NCBI GenBank assembly: GCA_020630195.1
Contig: JAHDBV010000007.1
Span: forward strand, 47,608-111,607
Length of the DNA stretch: 64,000 nucleotides
Direction of reading: 5' to 3'
From: Acidimicrobiales bacterium
GTDB lineage: Bacteria; Actinomycetota; Acidimicrobiia; Acidimicrobiales; SZUA-35
The notes under the pieces were generated by a model, which saw nothing but the letters and a program-made list of their open reading frames with translations, was not told where the DNA came from and made no database searches. Of this stretch, positions 7,812 to 16,235 are shown one piece after another (the first letter of the stretch is position 1; the number at the start of each line of letters is the position of its first letter). Made by a program: the position numbers and the translations under genes.

Positions 7812-10079
7812 TCAGCCCTGCGACAGCGCCCGCCACACCCGTTCCGGGGTGGTCGGGATGTCGACGTGGCGGATGCCGAGATGCGACAGCGCATCGACCA
7901 CGGCGTTCTGCACCGCCGGTGTCGCTCCGATCGTGCCCGACTCGCCGATGCCCTTCGCCCCGAGCGGATTGTGGGGTGTCGGTGTCACGTTCGGAACCCG
8001 GTCGAAGGCCGGCAGCTCGCTCGCCGCGGGGATGCCGTAGTCCATGAAGTTCGACGTGAGCGGGTTGCCGTCGGCGTCGTAGACGAACTCCTCGATGAGC
8101 GCCTGGGCGATGCCCTGGGCGAGCCCTCCGTGGACCTGGCCGTCGACGAGCATCGGATTGACGATCGTGCCGGCGTCGTCGACCGCGACGTGGCGCACGA
8201 GGCTCACCTCACCGAGGTCGGGATCGACCTCGACGACGGCGATGTGGGCACCGAAGGGGAACGTGGCGCCACCCGGCTGGAAGTCGTGCTCGGTTCGCAG
8301 GCCCGGCACGTCGTCCTCGGTCTCCTCGATCGCCTTCGCGGCCACCTCGGCCCAGCCGACGTCGACCGTCGGCGTCCCGGCCACGTGGAACCGACCCGTG
8401 GTGGTGTCGAGCGTGATGTCGTCGGGATTCGCCTCGAGGAGATCGGCCGCGAGCTGGCGACCGCGCTCGACCGCGTCGAGCGATGCCCCCCGTACGGCCG
8501 AACCGCCGACCTGGAGCGACTTCGACCCGCCGGTGCCGCCACCGCGGGGCACCTCGTCGGTGTCGCCGTGGCGGACCTCGATCCGGTCGAACGGGATGCC
8601 CGTCACGTCGGAGGCGATCATGGCGAAGCTCGTGTGGTGGCCCTGGCCATGGGCCGAGGAGCCGGTCAGGACCGTGGCGGAGCCGTCGGGATGCACCGTG
8701 ATCGACCCGAACTCCTCGTTGCTCATCGGGTTCGTGATCTCGACGTACAGCGACATGCCGATCCCGAGCAGGGGTCCGTCACCGTTGGCCCGCCGCTCGG
8801 CCTGCTCGGCCCGGAGCCCGTCGTAGCCGGCCTCGGCGAGCGCCCGGTCGAGCACCGTCGAGTAGGCCCCCGAATCCATGTTGGCGCCCGCGGAGGTCGT
8901 GAGCGGGAAGGCCTCGTCGGGCCAGGCGTTGCGGCGACGGACCTCGGCCGGATCCATGCCGATCTCGGCGGCGTACAGGTCGACCATGCGCTCGATGGCC
9001 GCGGCCGCCTCGGGCCGACCGGCACCGCGGTAGGCCCCCATCGGCACGGTGTTGGTGATCACCGACGTGGCGGAGAACTGCACCGTCGGGATGTCGTACA
9101 CCCCGGTCGCCATCTGGCCGGTGATGAACGGCAGTACCGAGCCGATCGCCGGATACCCGCCGCCGTCCTGGGTGATGTGGAGTCGGTAGACCGAGATGTT
9201 CCCCTCGGCGTCGCCGCCCAGGGTGGCTTCGAAGTCCTGGCCGCGTCCGTGGACGAGCCCGAGCATCGATTCGGTCCGGGTCTCGGCCCAGCGGACCGGT
9301 TGCCCGAGCCGCATGGCGAGCATGCCGACCACGATGTCCTCGGGGTAGCCACCGTTCTTGGCGCCGAAGCCGCCGCCGACGTCGGGACAGATGATCCGCA
9401 CGGCCGCCGGGTCGAGTCCGGTGTGTCGGGCGACGGCATCGCGGGTGCCGTGTGCACCCTGCGTCGTCGACCACTGGGTGAGCCGTTCGCCGTCCCAGCT
9501 GGCCGCGGTCGAGCGGGGCTCGAGTGGGCAGGGGGCGAGGCGCTGGTTGCGGAACGACAACGAGACCCGCACGTCGCAGGCGTCCATCGGGTCGTCGTCG
9601 GGCTTCTGGAACGGCAACTGGAACACGACGTTCGTGCCGGCGTCGGGGAAGACGGGGTCGGCGTCGGCCGCGGTCTTGGGATCGATGACCGCGGGCAGCG
9701 GGTCGTAGTCGATGACGACGAGCTCGGCGGCGTCGACCCCGGCCGCTCGGTCGGTGGTGACCACGGCCGCCACCGGCTCGCCGACGAAGCGGACCGTGTC
9801 GGTGGCGAGGTGGGTGCGCAGCATCGACTGGTTGAGCAGCGGCATGTCGGGTGGGAACGGTTCGAGACCGAGATCGGCGGCGGTGAACACCCCGACGACA
9901 CCGTCGGCGCTGGTCGCGTCGCTCGTGTCGACCGTGATACGGGCATGCGCCATGGTGGAGCGGACGAACGTCACGTGCAGGGCGCCCTCGGGAGCGAGAT
10001 CGTCGACGTAGGACCCTCCGACCGTGAGGAGCTCGGGATCCTCGTTGCGTTCGACCCGCGTGCCGATCAGTCCGACCAT
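7812..10079 (-). CDS. Xanthine dehydrogenase-family molybdopterin-binding subunit (CoxL-like, form II type)
   Basis: This 755-residue protein is the large subunit of a molybdenum hydroxylase. It has GGGFGAKNGG in the molybdopterin-binding region and AYRGAGR at 349-355. True CO dehydrogenase (form I) has AYRCSFR in that loop, so this is the form II/xanthine dehydrogenase type. The catalytic glutamate is E713 in KGIGESG. Such enzymes hydroxylate aromatic or aldehyde substrates using water. The usual FAD (CoxM) and 2Fe-2S (CoxS) subunit genes are not adjacent. The start is an ATG behind a GGGGAGG ribosome site; the frame is open much further upstream, but that part overlaps the divergent lipoprotein gene. 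Confidence 0.9.
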   Translation of the reverse strand: MVGLIGTRVERNEDPELLTVGGSYVDDLAPEGALHVTFVRSTMAHARITVDTSDATSADGVVGVFTAADLGLEPFPPDMPLLNQSMLRTHLATDTVRFVGEPVAAVVTTDRAAGVDAAELVVIDYDPLPAVIDPKTAADADPVFPDAGTNVVFQLPFQKPDDDPMDACDVRVSLSFRNQRLAPCPLEPRSTAASWDGERLTQWSTTQGAHGTRDAVARHTGLDPAAVRIICPDVGGGFGAKNGGYPEDIVVGMLAMRLGQPVRWAETRTESMLGLVHGRGQDFEATLGGDAEGNISVYRLHITQDGGGYPAIGSVLPFITGQMATGVYDIPTVQFSATSVITNTVPMGAYRGAGRPEAAAAIERMVDLYAAEIGMDPAEVRRRNAWPDEAFPLTTSAGANMDSGAYSTVLDRALAEAGYDGLRAEQAERRANGDGPLLGIGMSLYVEITNPMSNEEFGSITVHPDGSATVLTGSSAHGQGHHTSFAMIASDVTGIPFDRIEVRHGDTDEVPRGGGTGGSKSLQVGGSAVRGASLDAVERGRQLAADLLEANPDDITLDTTTGRFHVAGTPTVDVGWAEVAAKAIEETEDDVPGLRTEHDFQPGGATFPFGAHIAVVEVDPDLGEVSLVRHVAVDDAGTIVNPMLVDGQVHGGLAQGIAQALIEEFVYDADGNPLTSNFMDYGIPAASELPAFDRVPNVTPTPHNPLGAKGIGESGTIGATPAVQNAVVDALSHLGIRHVDIPTTPERVWRALSQG

Positions 10080-10223
10080 CGTGGTTGCCTCCCCGCCCGC
10101 CGCGACCCTCGGGCGGAGCGTGTCGGCATCCTGCCACACCGACCCCCTCGGCTCCGCTTTCCGGATCCGACGTGCGGTGACCACGGGCGTCGGGGGTTCC
10201 CGGACGCCGGCCGGAGCCGCCAC

Positions 10224-10229
10224 TAGGGT
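10224..10229 (+). promoter_or_regulatory. -10 element of the SH3b lipoprotein gene
   Basis: TAGGGT, six bases before the ATG; leaderless spacing. Confidence 0.5.
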
Positions 10230-10235
10230 CGATCC

Positions 10236-11252
10236 ATGGTCACCCGCAGCGTCCCGACCAGGTCCGTCGTGCTCGCCGTCAGTCTCGCGGCGACGGCGAC
10301 GCTCGCCGCCTGTGGCGGTGGGCCCGGCGAGATCACGTTGGCCGATCCGACCACGACCACGGCGCCGCCGGACGACTCGACGACCACGTCGAGCGCACCC
10401 GCGGAGGCCACATCGACCACGACGGCCGCGATCGAGGCGGCGGCGACCTCCACGACCCTGGCCGACAGCGGGGTCGAGCTGCTCGAGATCGACCCCGCCT
10501 GGGTCGAGCAGCCGGAACGGTTCCGGGTGTTCGGCGTCGACGCCGACGACACGCTCAACGTGCGGTCGGCTCCGAGCCTCGACGGCGAGATCCTCACGGC
10601 GCTCCCGCCGGACGCCACCGGACTCGTCCTCTACGACCAGAACGAGAACGACGGCACCCGCAACTGGTGGCTGGTGCAGCTCGTCACGGCCGACGGCACG
10701 GTCGGCGCCGGCTGGGTGGCGCAGTCGTTCACCCGTCCCGTCGCCGTGTCCCTCGAACAGCAGGGCACCCCCGACACCGTCGCCGCCCCGTTGGCCCTCG
10801 ACATCGTCGAACGGCTCACCGACCGCGACGCGCTCGCCGCCCGGGTCGGCGAGGCCGGCCTGCTGATCTCCCCGGACGGCTTCATCGATCTCGACGCCGA
10901 CGTGGTGCTCACCGCCGAGGAGGTGGCCGGCTCCGACGAGGAATTCCTGTGGGGCTACACCGACGGGGAGGGAGCACCGATCGAGTCGACGGTCACGGGC
11001 ATCCTCGAGTCGATGGCCGCCTCGAACGCCGTCGTCGCCACCGAGGTCATCGGCCATGACACGACCGTCGGCGCCGGCAACACGATCAACAACGTCGCCG
11101 AGGCCTTCCCCGGCGCCCGCCTCGTCGAGTTCCACTTCTCCGGCACCGAGTTCTACGGCGGACTCGACTGGTCGAGTCTGCGGGTGATCATCGACACGAG
11201 TGGTGCCGAGCCGGTCCTGCTCGCACTCGTGGCCGACGCCTGGACGGTCTGA
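10236..11252 (+). CDS. SH3b-domain lipoprotein, function unknown
   Basis: This 338-residue protein begins with a signal peptide ending in the lipobox LAAC (cysteine at about residue 25), followed by a Thr/Ser/Pro/Ala-rich linker. An SH3b-like segment (DDTLNVRSAPSLDGEIL, from about 108) is next, then a C-terminal domain of about 200 residues that I do not recognise. It is probably a cell-envelope lipoprotein; SH3b domains often bind peptidoglycan or proteins. It has its own -10 element, TAGGGT, six bases before the ATG. Confidence 0.75.
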   Translation: MVTRSVPTRSVVLAVSLAATATLAACGGGPGEITLADPTTTTAPPDDSTTTSSAPAEATSTTTAAIEAAATSTTLADSGVELLEIDPAWVEQPERFRVFGVDADDTLNVRSAPSLDGEILTALPPDATGLVLYDQNENDGTRNWWLVQLVTADGTVGAGWVAQSFTRPVAVSLEQQGTPDTVAAPLALDIVERLTDRDALAARVGEAGLLISPDGFIDLDADVVLTAEEVAGSDEEFLWGYTDGEGAPIESTVTGILESMAASNAVVATEVIGHDTTVGAGNTINNVAEAFPGARLVEFHFSGTEFYGGLDWSSLRVIIDTSGAEPVLLALVADAWTV

Positions 11253-11275
11253 GGCGGCAGCCCGGGCGCGAACGA

Positions 11276-11300
11276 GCCCGACCCCACGAAGGGATCGGGC
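11276..11300. terminator. Hairpin between the SH3b lipoprotein gene and tpx
   Basis: GCCCGACCC pairs with GGGATCGGGC (one bulged base) around a six-base loop, between two convergent genes. No T tract. Confidence 0.5.
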
Positions 11301-11327
11301 CCATCGACGTTCCAGGGGTGAGGTGGC

Positions 11328-11828
11328 TCAGCCCAGGGCGGTGATGGCTGCGTCGTAGTCGGGCTCGTCGGCGATCTCACCGACGAGCTCGGAGTGCAGC
11401 ACGGTGCCGTCGGTGTCGAGCACCACGACGGCCCGGGCGCACAGCCCGGCGAAGACGCCCTCGCCGACCTTCACGCCGTAGTCCTCCTGGAACCCGGGGG
11501 AGCGGAACGTCGAGGCGGTCGAGGCGTTCTCGATCCCCTCGGCGCCGCAGAAGCGCCCCTGGGCGAACGGCAGGTCGGCCGACACGTTGACGATCTTGGT
11601 GTTGTCCATCTCGGCGGCGCGGGCGTTGAACGTCCGGACCGAGGTGGCACACGTCGGGGTGTCGACGCTCGGGAAGATGTTGAGCACCACGCGGCTGCCG
11701 GCGAGGGACTCCTTGGTGACGGGACCGAGGTCGCCACCGGTGAGGGTGAAATCGGGTGCGGCGGAGCCGACGGCGGGCACCTCGCCGACGGTGTCCATCG
11801 GGTTGCCGCGGAGTGTGATCGTTGCCAT
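11328..11828 (-). CDS. tpx: Thiol peroxidase (atypical 2-Cys peroxiredoxin)
   Basis: The 166-residue protein matches Tpx in length and motif. The peroxidatic cysteine is C60 in SVDTPTCATSVRTFN and the resolving cysteine is C94 in GRFCGAEG. It reduces hydrogen peroxide and alkyl hydroperoxides in the cytoplasm with electrons from thioredoxin. It lies downstream of mftC on the same strand but 118 bases away. A TAGTCT element at 11890-11895 on the minus strand could drive it with a leader of about 55 bases, so it is probably separate from the mycofactocin genes. Confidence 0.95.
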   Translation of the reverse strand: MATITLRGNPMDTVGEVPAVGSAAPDFTLTGGDLGPVTKESLAGSRVVLNIFPSVDTPTCATSVRTFNARAAEMDNTKIVNVSADLPFAQGRFCGAEGIENASTASTFRSPGFQEDYGVKVGEGVFAGLCARAVVVLDTDGTVLHSELVGEIADEPDYDAAITALG

Positions 11829-11946
11829 GGGGGTCTCTCTCTCGGGACGGCACCGGGTCGCCCGGCACCGGGATCGGGAACGTGGCGGAGACTAGGGCAG
11901 CCGCTCGCGCTTCGTCAGACGACCGGACCCCCGGCGGTGTGCTGGT

Positions 11947-13080
11947 TCAGCGCCGTGTGGGTGACAGCGAGACCGACACGGGCTTGGAGTGGTCGGAGGT
12001 GACGGCCGGGATGGCGCCCGCGGTGGCGAGCGCCGCCTCGCCGTGGCCCGAGACGCACTCGGGGTCGGGGCCGTCGAGGGGCAGACCCGTGAAGAACTTG
12101 GCCGCCATGCAGCCGCCCTGGCAGGCGTCGAACTGGCCACACGACGCACAGGCGCCCGCCGACTGCGGCTCGCGGAGCTCGGTGAACAGCGCCGACTCCC
12201 GCCAGATGCTCGTGAAGCCACCGGGGTCGCGCACGTTGCCGGCGAGGAACTCGTCGTGCTGGACGAACGGGCAGGCGTAGACGTCGCCCACGGGGTCGAT
12301 CAGGCACACGACCCGCCCGGCACCGCACAGGTTGAGCCCCGGGAGGTTCTCCGGGCCCAGTGCGTTGAGGTGGAAGAACGAGTCGCCGGTGAGGGTCTCG
12401 GGCCGGTCGAGCAGCCAGTGGTAGAGCTCGGTCTGCTGCTCGTGGCGGAGATGGAGCTCGTCCCAGGAATCGACGCCACGGCCCGACGGGCGGAGGCGGG
12501 TGAGACGGAGCTGGGCGCCGTAGCGGTCGGCGAGCGCCTGGAATCCGTCGAGCTGGCCGACGTTGTGGCGGGTCATCACGACCGAGATCTTGAACTCGCC
12601 GAAGTCGGCGGCGGCGAGGTGCTCCATCGCGTCGATCGCGGTCTGGAACGATCCGTCGCCACGCACGGCGTCGTTCGTCGCGGCGTCGGCACCGTCGATC
12701 GAGAGCTGGATGTCGATGTAGTCGGTGCCGGCGAGGCGGCGGGCCACATCGGCGTCGATGCGCGACCCGTTGGTCGAGAACTTCACGCCCACGCCGTGGT
12801 CGACCGAATAGTCGAGCAGGTGGAAGAAGTCGGGGCGGATCGTCGGCTCGCCCCCGCCGATGTTCACGTAGAACACCTGCATGCGTTCGAGCTCGTCGAT
12901 GACGGCCTCGGCCTCGGCGGTGGTGAGCTCCCGGGGATCCCGGCGTCCGGACGACGACAGACAGTGCACACACGCGAGGTTGCAGGCGTAGGTGAGCTCC
13001 CACGTGAGGCAGATGGGGGCGTCGAGGCCGGCCTTCATCTGATCGGTGAGGCGGCTCGTGGACGGGGGAGCGGAGGTCAT
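11947..13080 (-). CDS. mftC: Mycofactocin radical SAM maturase MftC
   Basis: The 377-residue protein carries the radical SAM cluster motif C33-x3-C37-x2-C40 inside the MftC-like context APICLTWELTYACNLACVHC, and a C-terminal SPASM region (CASCGQFDACQGGC) for auxiliary iron-sulfur clusters. MftC oxidatively decarboxylates the C-terminal tyrosine of MftA and then forms a valine-tyrosine crosslink, the first steps to the redox cofactor mycofactocin. Its ATG overlaps the mftB stop by four bases, so translation is probably coupled. Confidence 0.95.
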   Translation of the reverse strand: MTSAPPSTSRLTDQMKAGLDAPICLTWELTYACNLACVHCLSSSGRRDPRELTTAEAEAVIDELERMQVFYVNIGGGEPTIRPDFFHLLDYSVDHGVGVKFSTNGSRIDADVARRLAGTDYIDIQLSIDGADAATNDAVRGDGSFQTAIDAMEHLAAADFGEFKISVVMTRHNVGQLDGFQALADRYGAQLRLTRLRPSGRGVDSWDELHLRHEQQTELYHWLLDRPETLTGDSFFHLNALGPENLPGLNLCGAGRVVCLIDPVGDVYACPFVQHDEFLAGNVRDPGGFTSIWRESALFTELREPQSAGACASCGQFDACQGGCMAAKFFTGLPLDGPDPECVSGHGEAALATAGAIPAVTSDHSKPVSVSLSPTRR

Positions 13081-13385
13081 GCGGCGGCCGTTCTCGGTCG
13101 GATGAAGTCGCCGTCGGCGAGCTTCTGCAATGCGGTCAGGAAGGCGGGATGTCGCGTGTCGGCGACGTCCGCTGCGGTGAGGGCGGCGGCCACGTCGGGC
13201 TGGTCGGCGAGTTGTTCGACGACGGCCACGAGGTCGTGGGCACGCAGGAACGTGAGGCGGCGATTGCCGTAGTGGTAGGCGAGCGCGCCGAACGGCTCCG
13301 GCCGCAGCGCCACCCGGTCGTCGAGCGCCCAGGCGCCGTCCAGGGTGACCGTGACGGCGGACAGCGTCACGGGGGGTTCGGTCAT
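13077..13385 (-). CDS. mftB: Mycofactocin chaperone MftB (RiPP recognition element)
   Basis: The 102-residue protein has the MftB core RPEPFGALAYHYGNRRLTFL within a PqqD-like winged-helix fold. It binds the MftA leader and presents it to MftC. It lies 13 bases after mftA and overlaps mftC by four bases, giving the order A-B-C known from other mycofactocin loci. Confidence 0.93.
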   Translation of the reverse strand: MTEPPVTLSAVTVTLDGAWALDDRVALRPEPFGALAYHYGNRRLTFLRAHDLVAVVEQLADQPDVAAALTAADVADTRHPAFLTALQKLADGDFIRPRTAAA

Positions 13386-13398
13386 CCGGGTCGGCGTC

Positions 13399-13542
13399 TC
13401 AGTAGACGCCGCACATCCCGTCGATCGAGATCTCCTCGACGAGGAGTTCGTCGTCGACGAGGTCGGTGACCTCGGGGGCGACGTCGGCGACGGTCTCGGC
13501 GTCGGCCTGCTCGATCGTGGCGGTGTCCGGAGCTGCGGTCAT
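13399..13542 (-). CDS. mftA: Mycofactocin precursor peptide MftA
   Basis: A 47-codon reading frame starts MTAAPDTATIEQ and ends IDGMCGVY. The IDG-M-C-G-V-Y terminus is the MftA signature, and its last two residues, Val-Tyr, become the mycofactocin core. The acidic leader before it (DDELLVEEISIDG) is what MftB binds. The -10 element TACAGT sits seven bases before the ATG, with TTCGAC 18 bases further up, so mftA may have its own leaderless promoter. It also follows the dehydrogenase gene by only 22 bases. Confidence 0.95.
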   Translation of the reverse strand: MTAAPDTATIEQADAETVADVAPEVTDLVDDELLVEEISIDGMCGVY

Positions 13543-13549
13543 GCCCTGG

Positions 13550-13555
13550 ACTGTA
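13550..13555 (-). promoter_or_regulatory. -10 element of mftA
   Basis: TACAGT on the minus strand, seven bases before the mftA ATG. TTCGAC lies 18 bases further upstream, inside the end of the dehydrogenase gene. Confidence 0.5.
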
Positions 13556-13564
13556 GCGACGGGG

Positions 13565-14728
13565 TCAGCGGAGGTCGAAGCAGACCTTCACCGCACCGAG
13601 CCGTCCGGCGTTGGCGGCGTGGTCGAGCGCATCGGTGTAGCGGGCGAGGGGATAGGTCGCGGTGACGAGCTGACCGAGGTCGACCCGGCCGGCGAGCTGC
13701 ATGGCGAGCTCGAACGAATGCGTGGTCGTTCCGTCGGGGAGCTGCTCGGTGCCGTAGGTGTAGGCCCCGATGAGTTCGGTCTCCCGATGCCACAGGGCCG
13801 TCAGCTCGAGCGAGACCTCGCCGGGCATGCCGAGCAGGACGACGCGTCCGCGCGGGCGGCAGATCGAGATGGCCGTCCGGAGCGAGTCGCTCGAGCCGAC
13901 CGCGTCGATCACCACGTCGGCGCCGCCGGAGAGATCGGGGCCGATCATGTAGGAGCCGGTGGCCCGTCGGACGGCGCGGCCGATCTCGGCCCCGTCGACG
14001 ACGACGTCGGCGCCGAAGTCGGCGGCGAGGCGGCGCTGATGTGGGTGGCGGGCGCCGGCGATGATCGTGCCGGCCGGTGTGAGGTGCCGGAGGGCCGCGA
14101 CGGTGCCGAGCCCCATGGTGCCGGCGCCGATGACGGCCACCGTCTCGCCCTCGGTGATGCGTGCCCGGAGCGCGGCGTGCACGGCGCCGGCCACGGGCTC
14201 GATCATGACGGCGGACTCGTCGCTGAGCTCGTCGGGAACGTCGTGGAGCTGGGACGGGTGGGCGACGAACTCGGTCGACCAGCCGCCGCCGGTCGATTCA
14301 CACGAGCCGGTCTGGATGCCGGGCTCGAGGTGGCCGCCCACGAGGTGGCGGTAGTCGTCGCCGTCGGCCTGGGCCGCGCCCTCGAAGGGCGGCTCGAAGC
14401 CACGACAGGCGTGGCCGAGCACGGGCTCGAGCACCACTCGTCGGCCGTCCTCGGTCGTGCCGACGACCTCGTGGCCCGGCACGAACGGGAACGTGATCCA
14501 CGGCTCGAAGTAGCGGGCGGCCTTGCCCTCCACGGTGGCGAGGTCGGATCCGCAGATCCCGGCCAGCCGGGTCCGGACCCGCACCCAGTCGTCGTGGGGG
14601 AGCTCGGGCGCCGAGGTCTCGACGAGGTGGATCGGGCCGACGGTGGCCCCCGACCCCGGGCGCAACCGGGCGGCGACCGCCGAGGCGACGAACCGGGCTT
14701 CTTCTCGGCGGAACTCGAGTGCCTGCAC
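13565..14728 (-). CDS. Zinc-dependent medium-chain alcohol/polyol dehydrogenase
   Basis: This 387-residue MDR protein has the catalytic zinc region GICGSD and PFVPGHEVVG, and a Rossmann fold at VAVIGAGTMGLG. The four-cysteine structural zinc loop of classical alcohol dehydrogenases is not visible; that region reads EPVLGHACRGFEPP. Substrate and cofactor preference are open. Its stop is 22 bases before mftA on the same strand, so it may be cotranscribed with the mycofactocin genes, and a mycofactocin-linked oxidoreductase is an attractive but unproven role. The GTG start is supported by TAGCGT seven bases upstream. Confidence 0.85.
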   Translation of the reverse strand: MQALEFRREEARFVASAVAARLRPGSGATVGPIHLVETSAPELPHDDWVRVRTRLAGICGSDLATVEGKAARYFEPWITFPFVPGHEVVGTTEDGRRVVLEPVLGHACRGFEPPFEGAAQADGDDYRHLVGGHLEPGIQTGSCESTGGGWSTEFVAHPSQLHDVPDELSDESAVMIEPVAGAVHAALRARITEGETVAVIGAGTMGLGTVAALRHLTPAGTIIAGARHPHQRRLAADFGADVVVDGAEIGRAVRRATGSYMIGPDLSGGADVVIDAVGSSDSLRTAISICRPRGRVVLLGMPGEVSLELTALWHRETELIGAYTYGTEQLPDGTTTHSFELAMQLAGRVDLGQLVTATYPLARYTDALDHAANAGRLGAVKVCFDLR

Positions 14729-14735
14729 GGGGGGA

Positions 14736-14741
14736 ACGCTA
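14736..14741 (-). promoter_or_regulatory. -10 element of the zinc dehydrogenase gene
   Basis: TAGCGT on the minus strand, seven bases before the GTG; it supports that start codon. Confidence 0.5.
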
Positions 14742-14794
14742 CCCGAGCGGACCCCCGGCCGTCGGTGGCGACGGCGGCTGTCACACCCCGTCCG

Positions 14795-14800
14795 TAGGTT
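14795..14800 (+). promoter_or_regulatory. -10 element of the small CxxC protein and queG
   Basis: TAGGTT, seven bases before the ATG at 14808. Confidence 0.5.
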
Positions 14801-14807
14801 CCGGCTC

Positions 14808-14996
14808 ATGAGCATCACGATCGATTGCGCCGCCTGCGTGCGTCTCGACACCGACACCTGCGACGACTGTGTGGTCACCTTCATCACCGGGCGGGAGCCC
14901 GACTCGGCGGTGATCATCGACGTGGCGGAGTTCGCGGCGCTGCGGCGCCTCGGCGACGCCGGGCTGGTGCCGAGCCTGCGGCACCGTTCCGCCTGA
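14808..14996 (+). CDS. Small CxxC-CxxC protein, function unknown
   Basis: A 62-residue protein with two cysteine pairs near the N terminus (C7-x2-C10 and C18-x2-C21), which suggests a small zinc ribbon, then a short helical tail. TAGGTT ends seven bases before the ATG, supporting a leaderless start. It lies 21 bases before queG on the same strand and is probably cotranscribed with it. I do not recognise a function. Confidence 0.7.
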   Translation: MSITIDCAACVRLDTDTCDDCVVTFITGREPDSAVIIDVAEFAALRRLGDAGLVPSLRHRSA

Positions 14997-15017
14997 GCCG
15001 CCCGCCCCGGCCCTGCC

Positions 15018-16160
15018 ATGATGAGACCGATGGCGGCCGACCCCACGATCGACCCGGCGACACGGGCTTCGACGATCGTCCGGGTCGGGCGGGAGGCGGG
15101 CCTCGCCGCCGTCGGCTGTTGCGACGCCTCGGTGCTCGAGCCCGCCCGCACGGTGCTCCACGGCCGCCGGGAGGCCGGTCTCGCCGGGTCGATGCAGTTC
15201 ACCTACCGCAACCCGGACCGGTCGACCGACCCGGCACGGGTGCTTCCCGGGGCCCGGTCACTCGTCGCCGGTGCCTGGGACTACCGCCGTGAGGCCCCCG
15301 AGCCCGACCACGACGGTCCGGCGGGTCGTGTGGCGGCCTATGCCCGCCGTGACCACTACGACGAGTTACGTCGGCGGTTGGAGCTGGTGGCCGACCACCT
15401 CCGCTCGGACGGCTTCCGGGCGGTGGTGCTCGCCGACCAGAACCACATCGTCGACCGGGCCGTCGCGTGGCGGGCGGGCCTCGGTTGGTTCGGCAAGAAC
15501 GCGAACCTCCTCGTGCCCGGACACGGCAGCTGGGTCGTGCTCGGCGTGGTCGTGACCGACGCCGAACTGGCGCCGGCGACTCCGGAGCCCGACGGGTGCG
15601 GCCCCTGTCGACGTTGCCTCGACGACTGTCCGACGGGCGCGATCCTCGCGCCCGGTGTGGTCGACGCCCGCCGATGCCTCGCCTGGTCGGTGCAGGCCGC
15701 CGAGCCCATCCCGATCGAACAACGGGCCGCTCTGGGCGACCGGCTGTACGGCTGCGACGAATGCCAGGACGTCTGCCCGCCGAGCCTCGGGGCCGATCGT
15801 CGCCGTCCACCCGCGCCCGAAGCCGACCAGCTGGACCACGTCGATCTGCTCGGTCTGCTCGAGCTCGACGACGAGACGCTGATGGCCACCTACGGCCGGT
15901 GGTATCTGGCCGGGCGCGACCCCGACGTGTTGCGGCGGACCGCCCTCGTCGTGGTGGGCAACGTGGCGTCGCCGGACGATCCGGCGGTGGTGTCGAGCCT
16001 CCTTCGCCACGCCCGCAGCGACCGCCCGGAACTCCGTCGACACGCTCGATGGGCGTTGCGGCGCCTGGGCCGCGACGATCTCGTCGCCGACCTCGGGGAC
16101 GACCCGGATCCGGATGTCGCGGCCGAAGCCCGCCTCGCCGTCGCGCCCCGCACCGATTGA
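15018..16160 (+). CDS. queG: Epoxyqueuosine reductase QueG
   Basis: The 380-residue protein has the QueG core: a cobalamin-binding N-terminal region, VAWRAGLGWFGKNANLL, and two 4Fe-4S motifs (CGPCRRCLDDCP and CDECQDVCP). C-terminal HEAT-like repeats from about residue 300 contact tRNA. It carries out the last step of queuosine synthesis, reducing epoxyqueuosine to queuosine at tRNA position 34. No other queuosine gene is in the window. In-frame ATGs at 15018, 15021 and 15030 are all possible starts. Confidence 0.93.
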   Translation: MMRPMAADPTIDPATRASTIVRVGREAGLAAVGCCDASVLEPARTVLHGRREAGLAGSMQFTYRNPDRSTDPARVLPGARSLVAGAWDYRREAPEPDHDGPAGRVAAYARRDHYDELRRRLELVADHLRSDGFRAVVLADQNHIVDRAVAWRAGLGWFGKNANLLVPGHGSWVVLGVVVTDAELAPATPEPDGCGPCRRCLDDCPTGAILAPGVVDARRCLAWSVQAAEPIPIEQRAALGDRLYGCDECQDVCPPSLGADRRRPPAPEADQLDHVDLLGLLELDDETLMATYGRWYLAGRDPDVLRRTALVVVGNVASPDDPAVVSSLLRHARSDRPELRRHARWALRRLGRDDLVADLGDDPDPDVAAEARLAVAPRTD

Positions 16161-16235
16161 GCGGATCGAGATCCCGATCATCGACACCGGCCGTCGGGTC
16201 GCCGGCCCGGCCTCGGGGGAGGGCAGACTCTCGGG

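Noticed and set aside
7689..10226. Plus-strand open frame of 845 codons opposite the CoxL-like gene
   Set aside because: The opposite strand encodes an intact molybdenum hydroxylase with all motifs; this frame has none.
10080..11135. Upstream extension of the CoxL-like frame to 11135
   Set aside because: It would overlap the divergent lipoprotein gene, and the ATG at 10079 has a clear GGGGAGG ribosome site.
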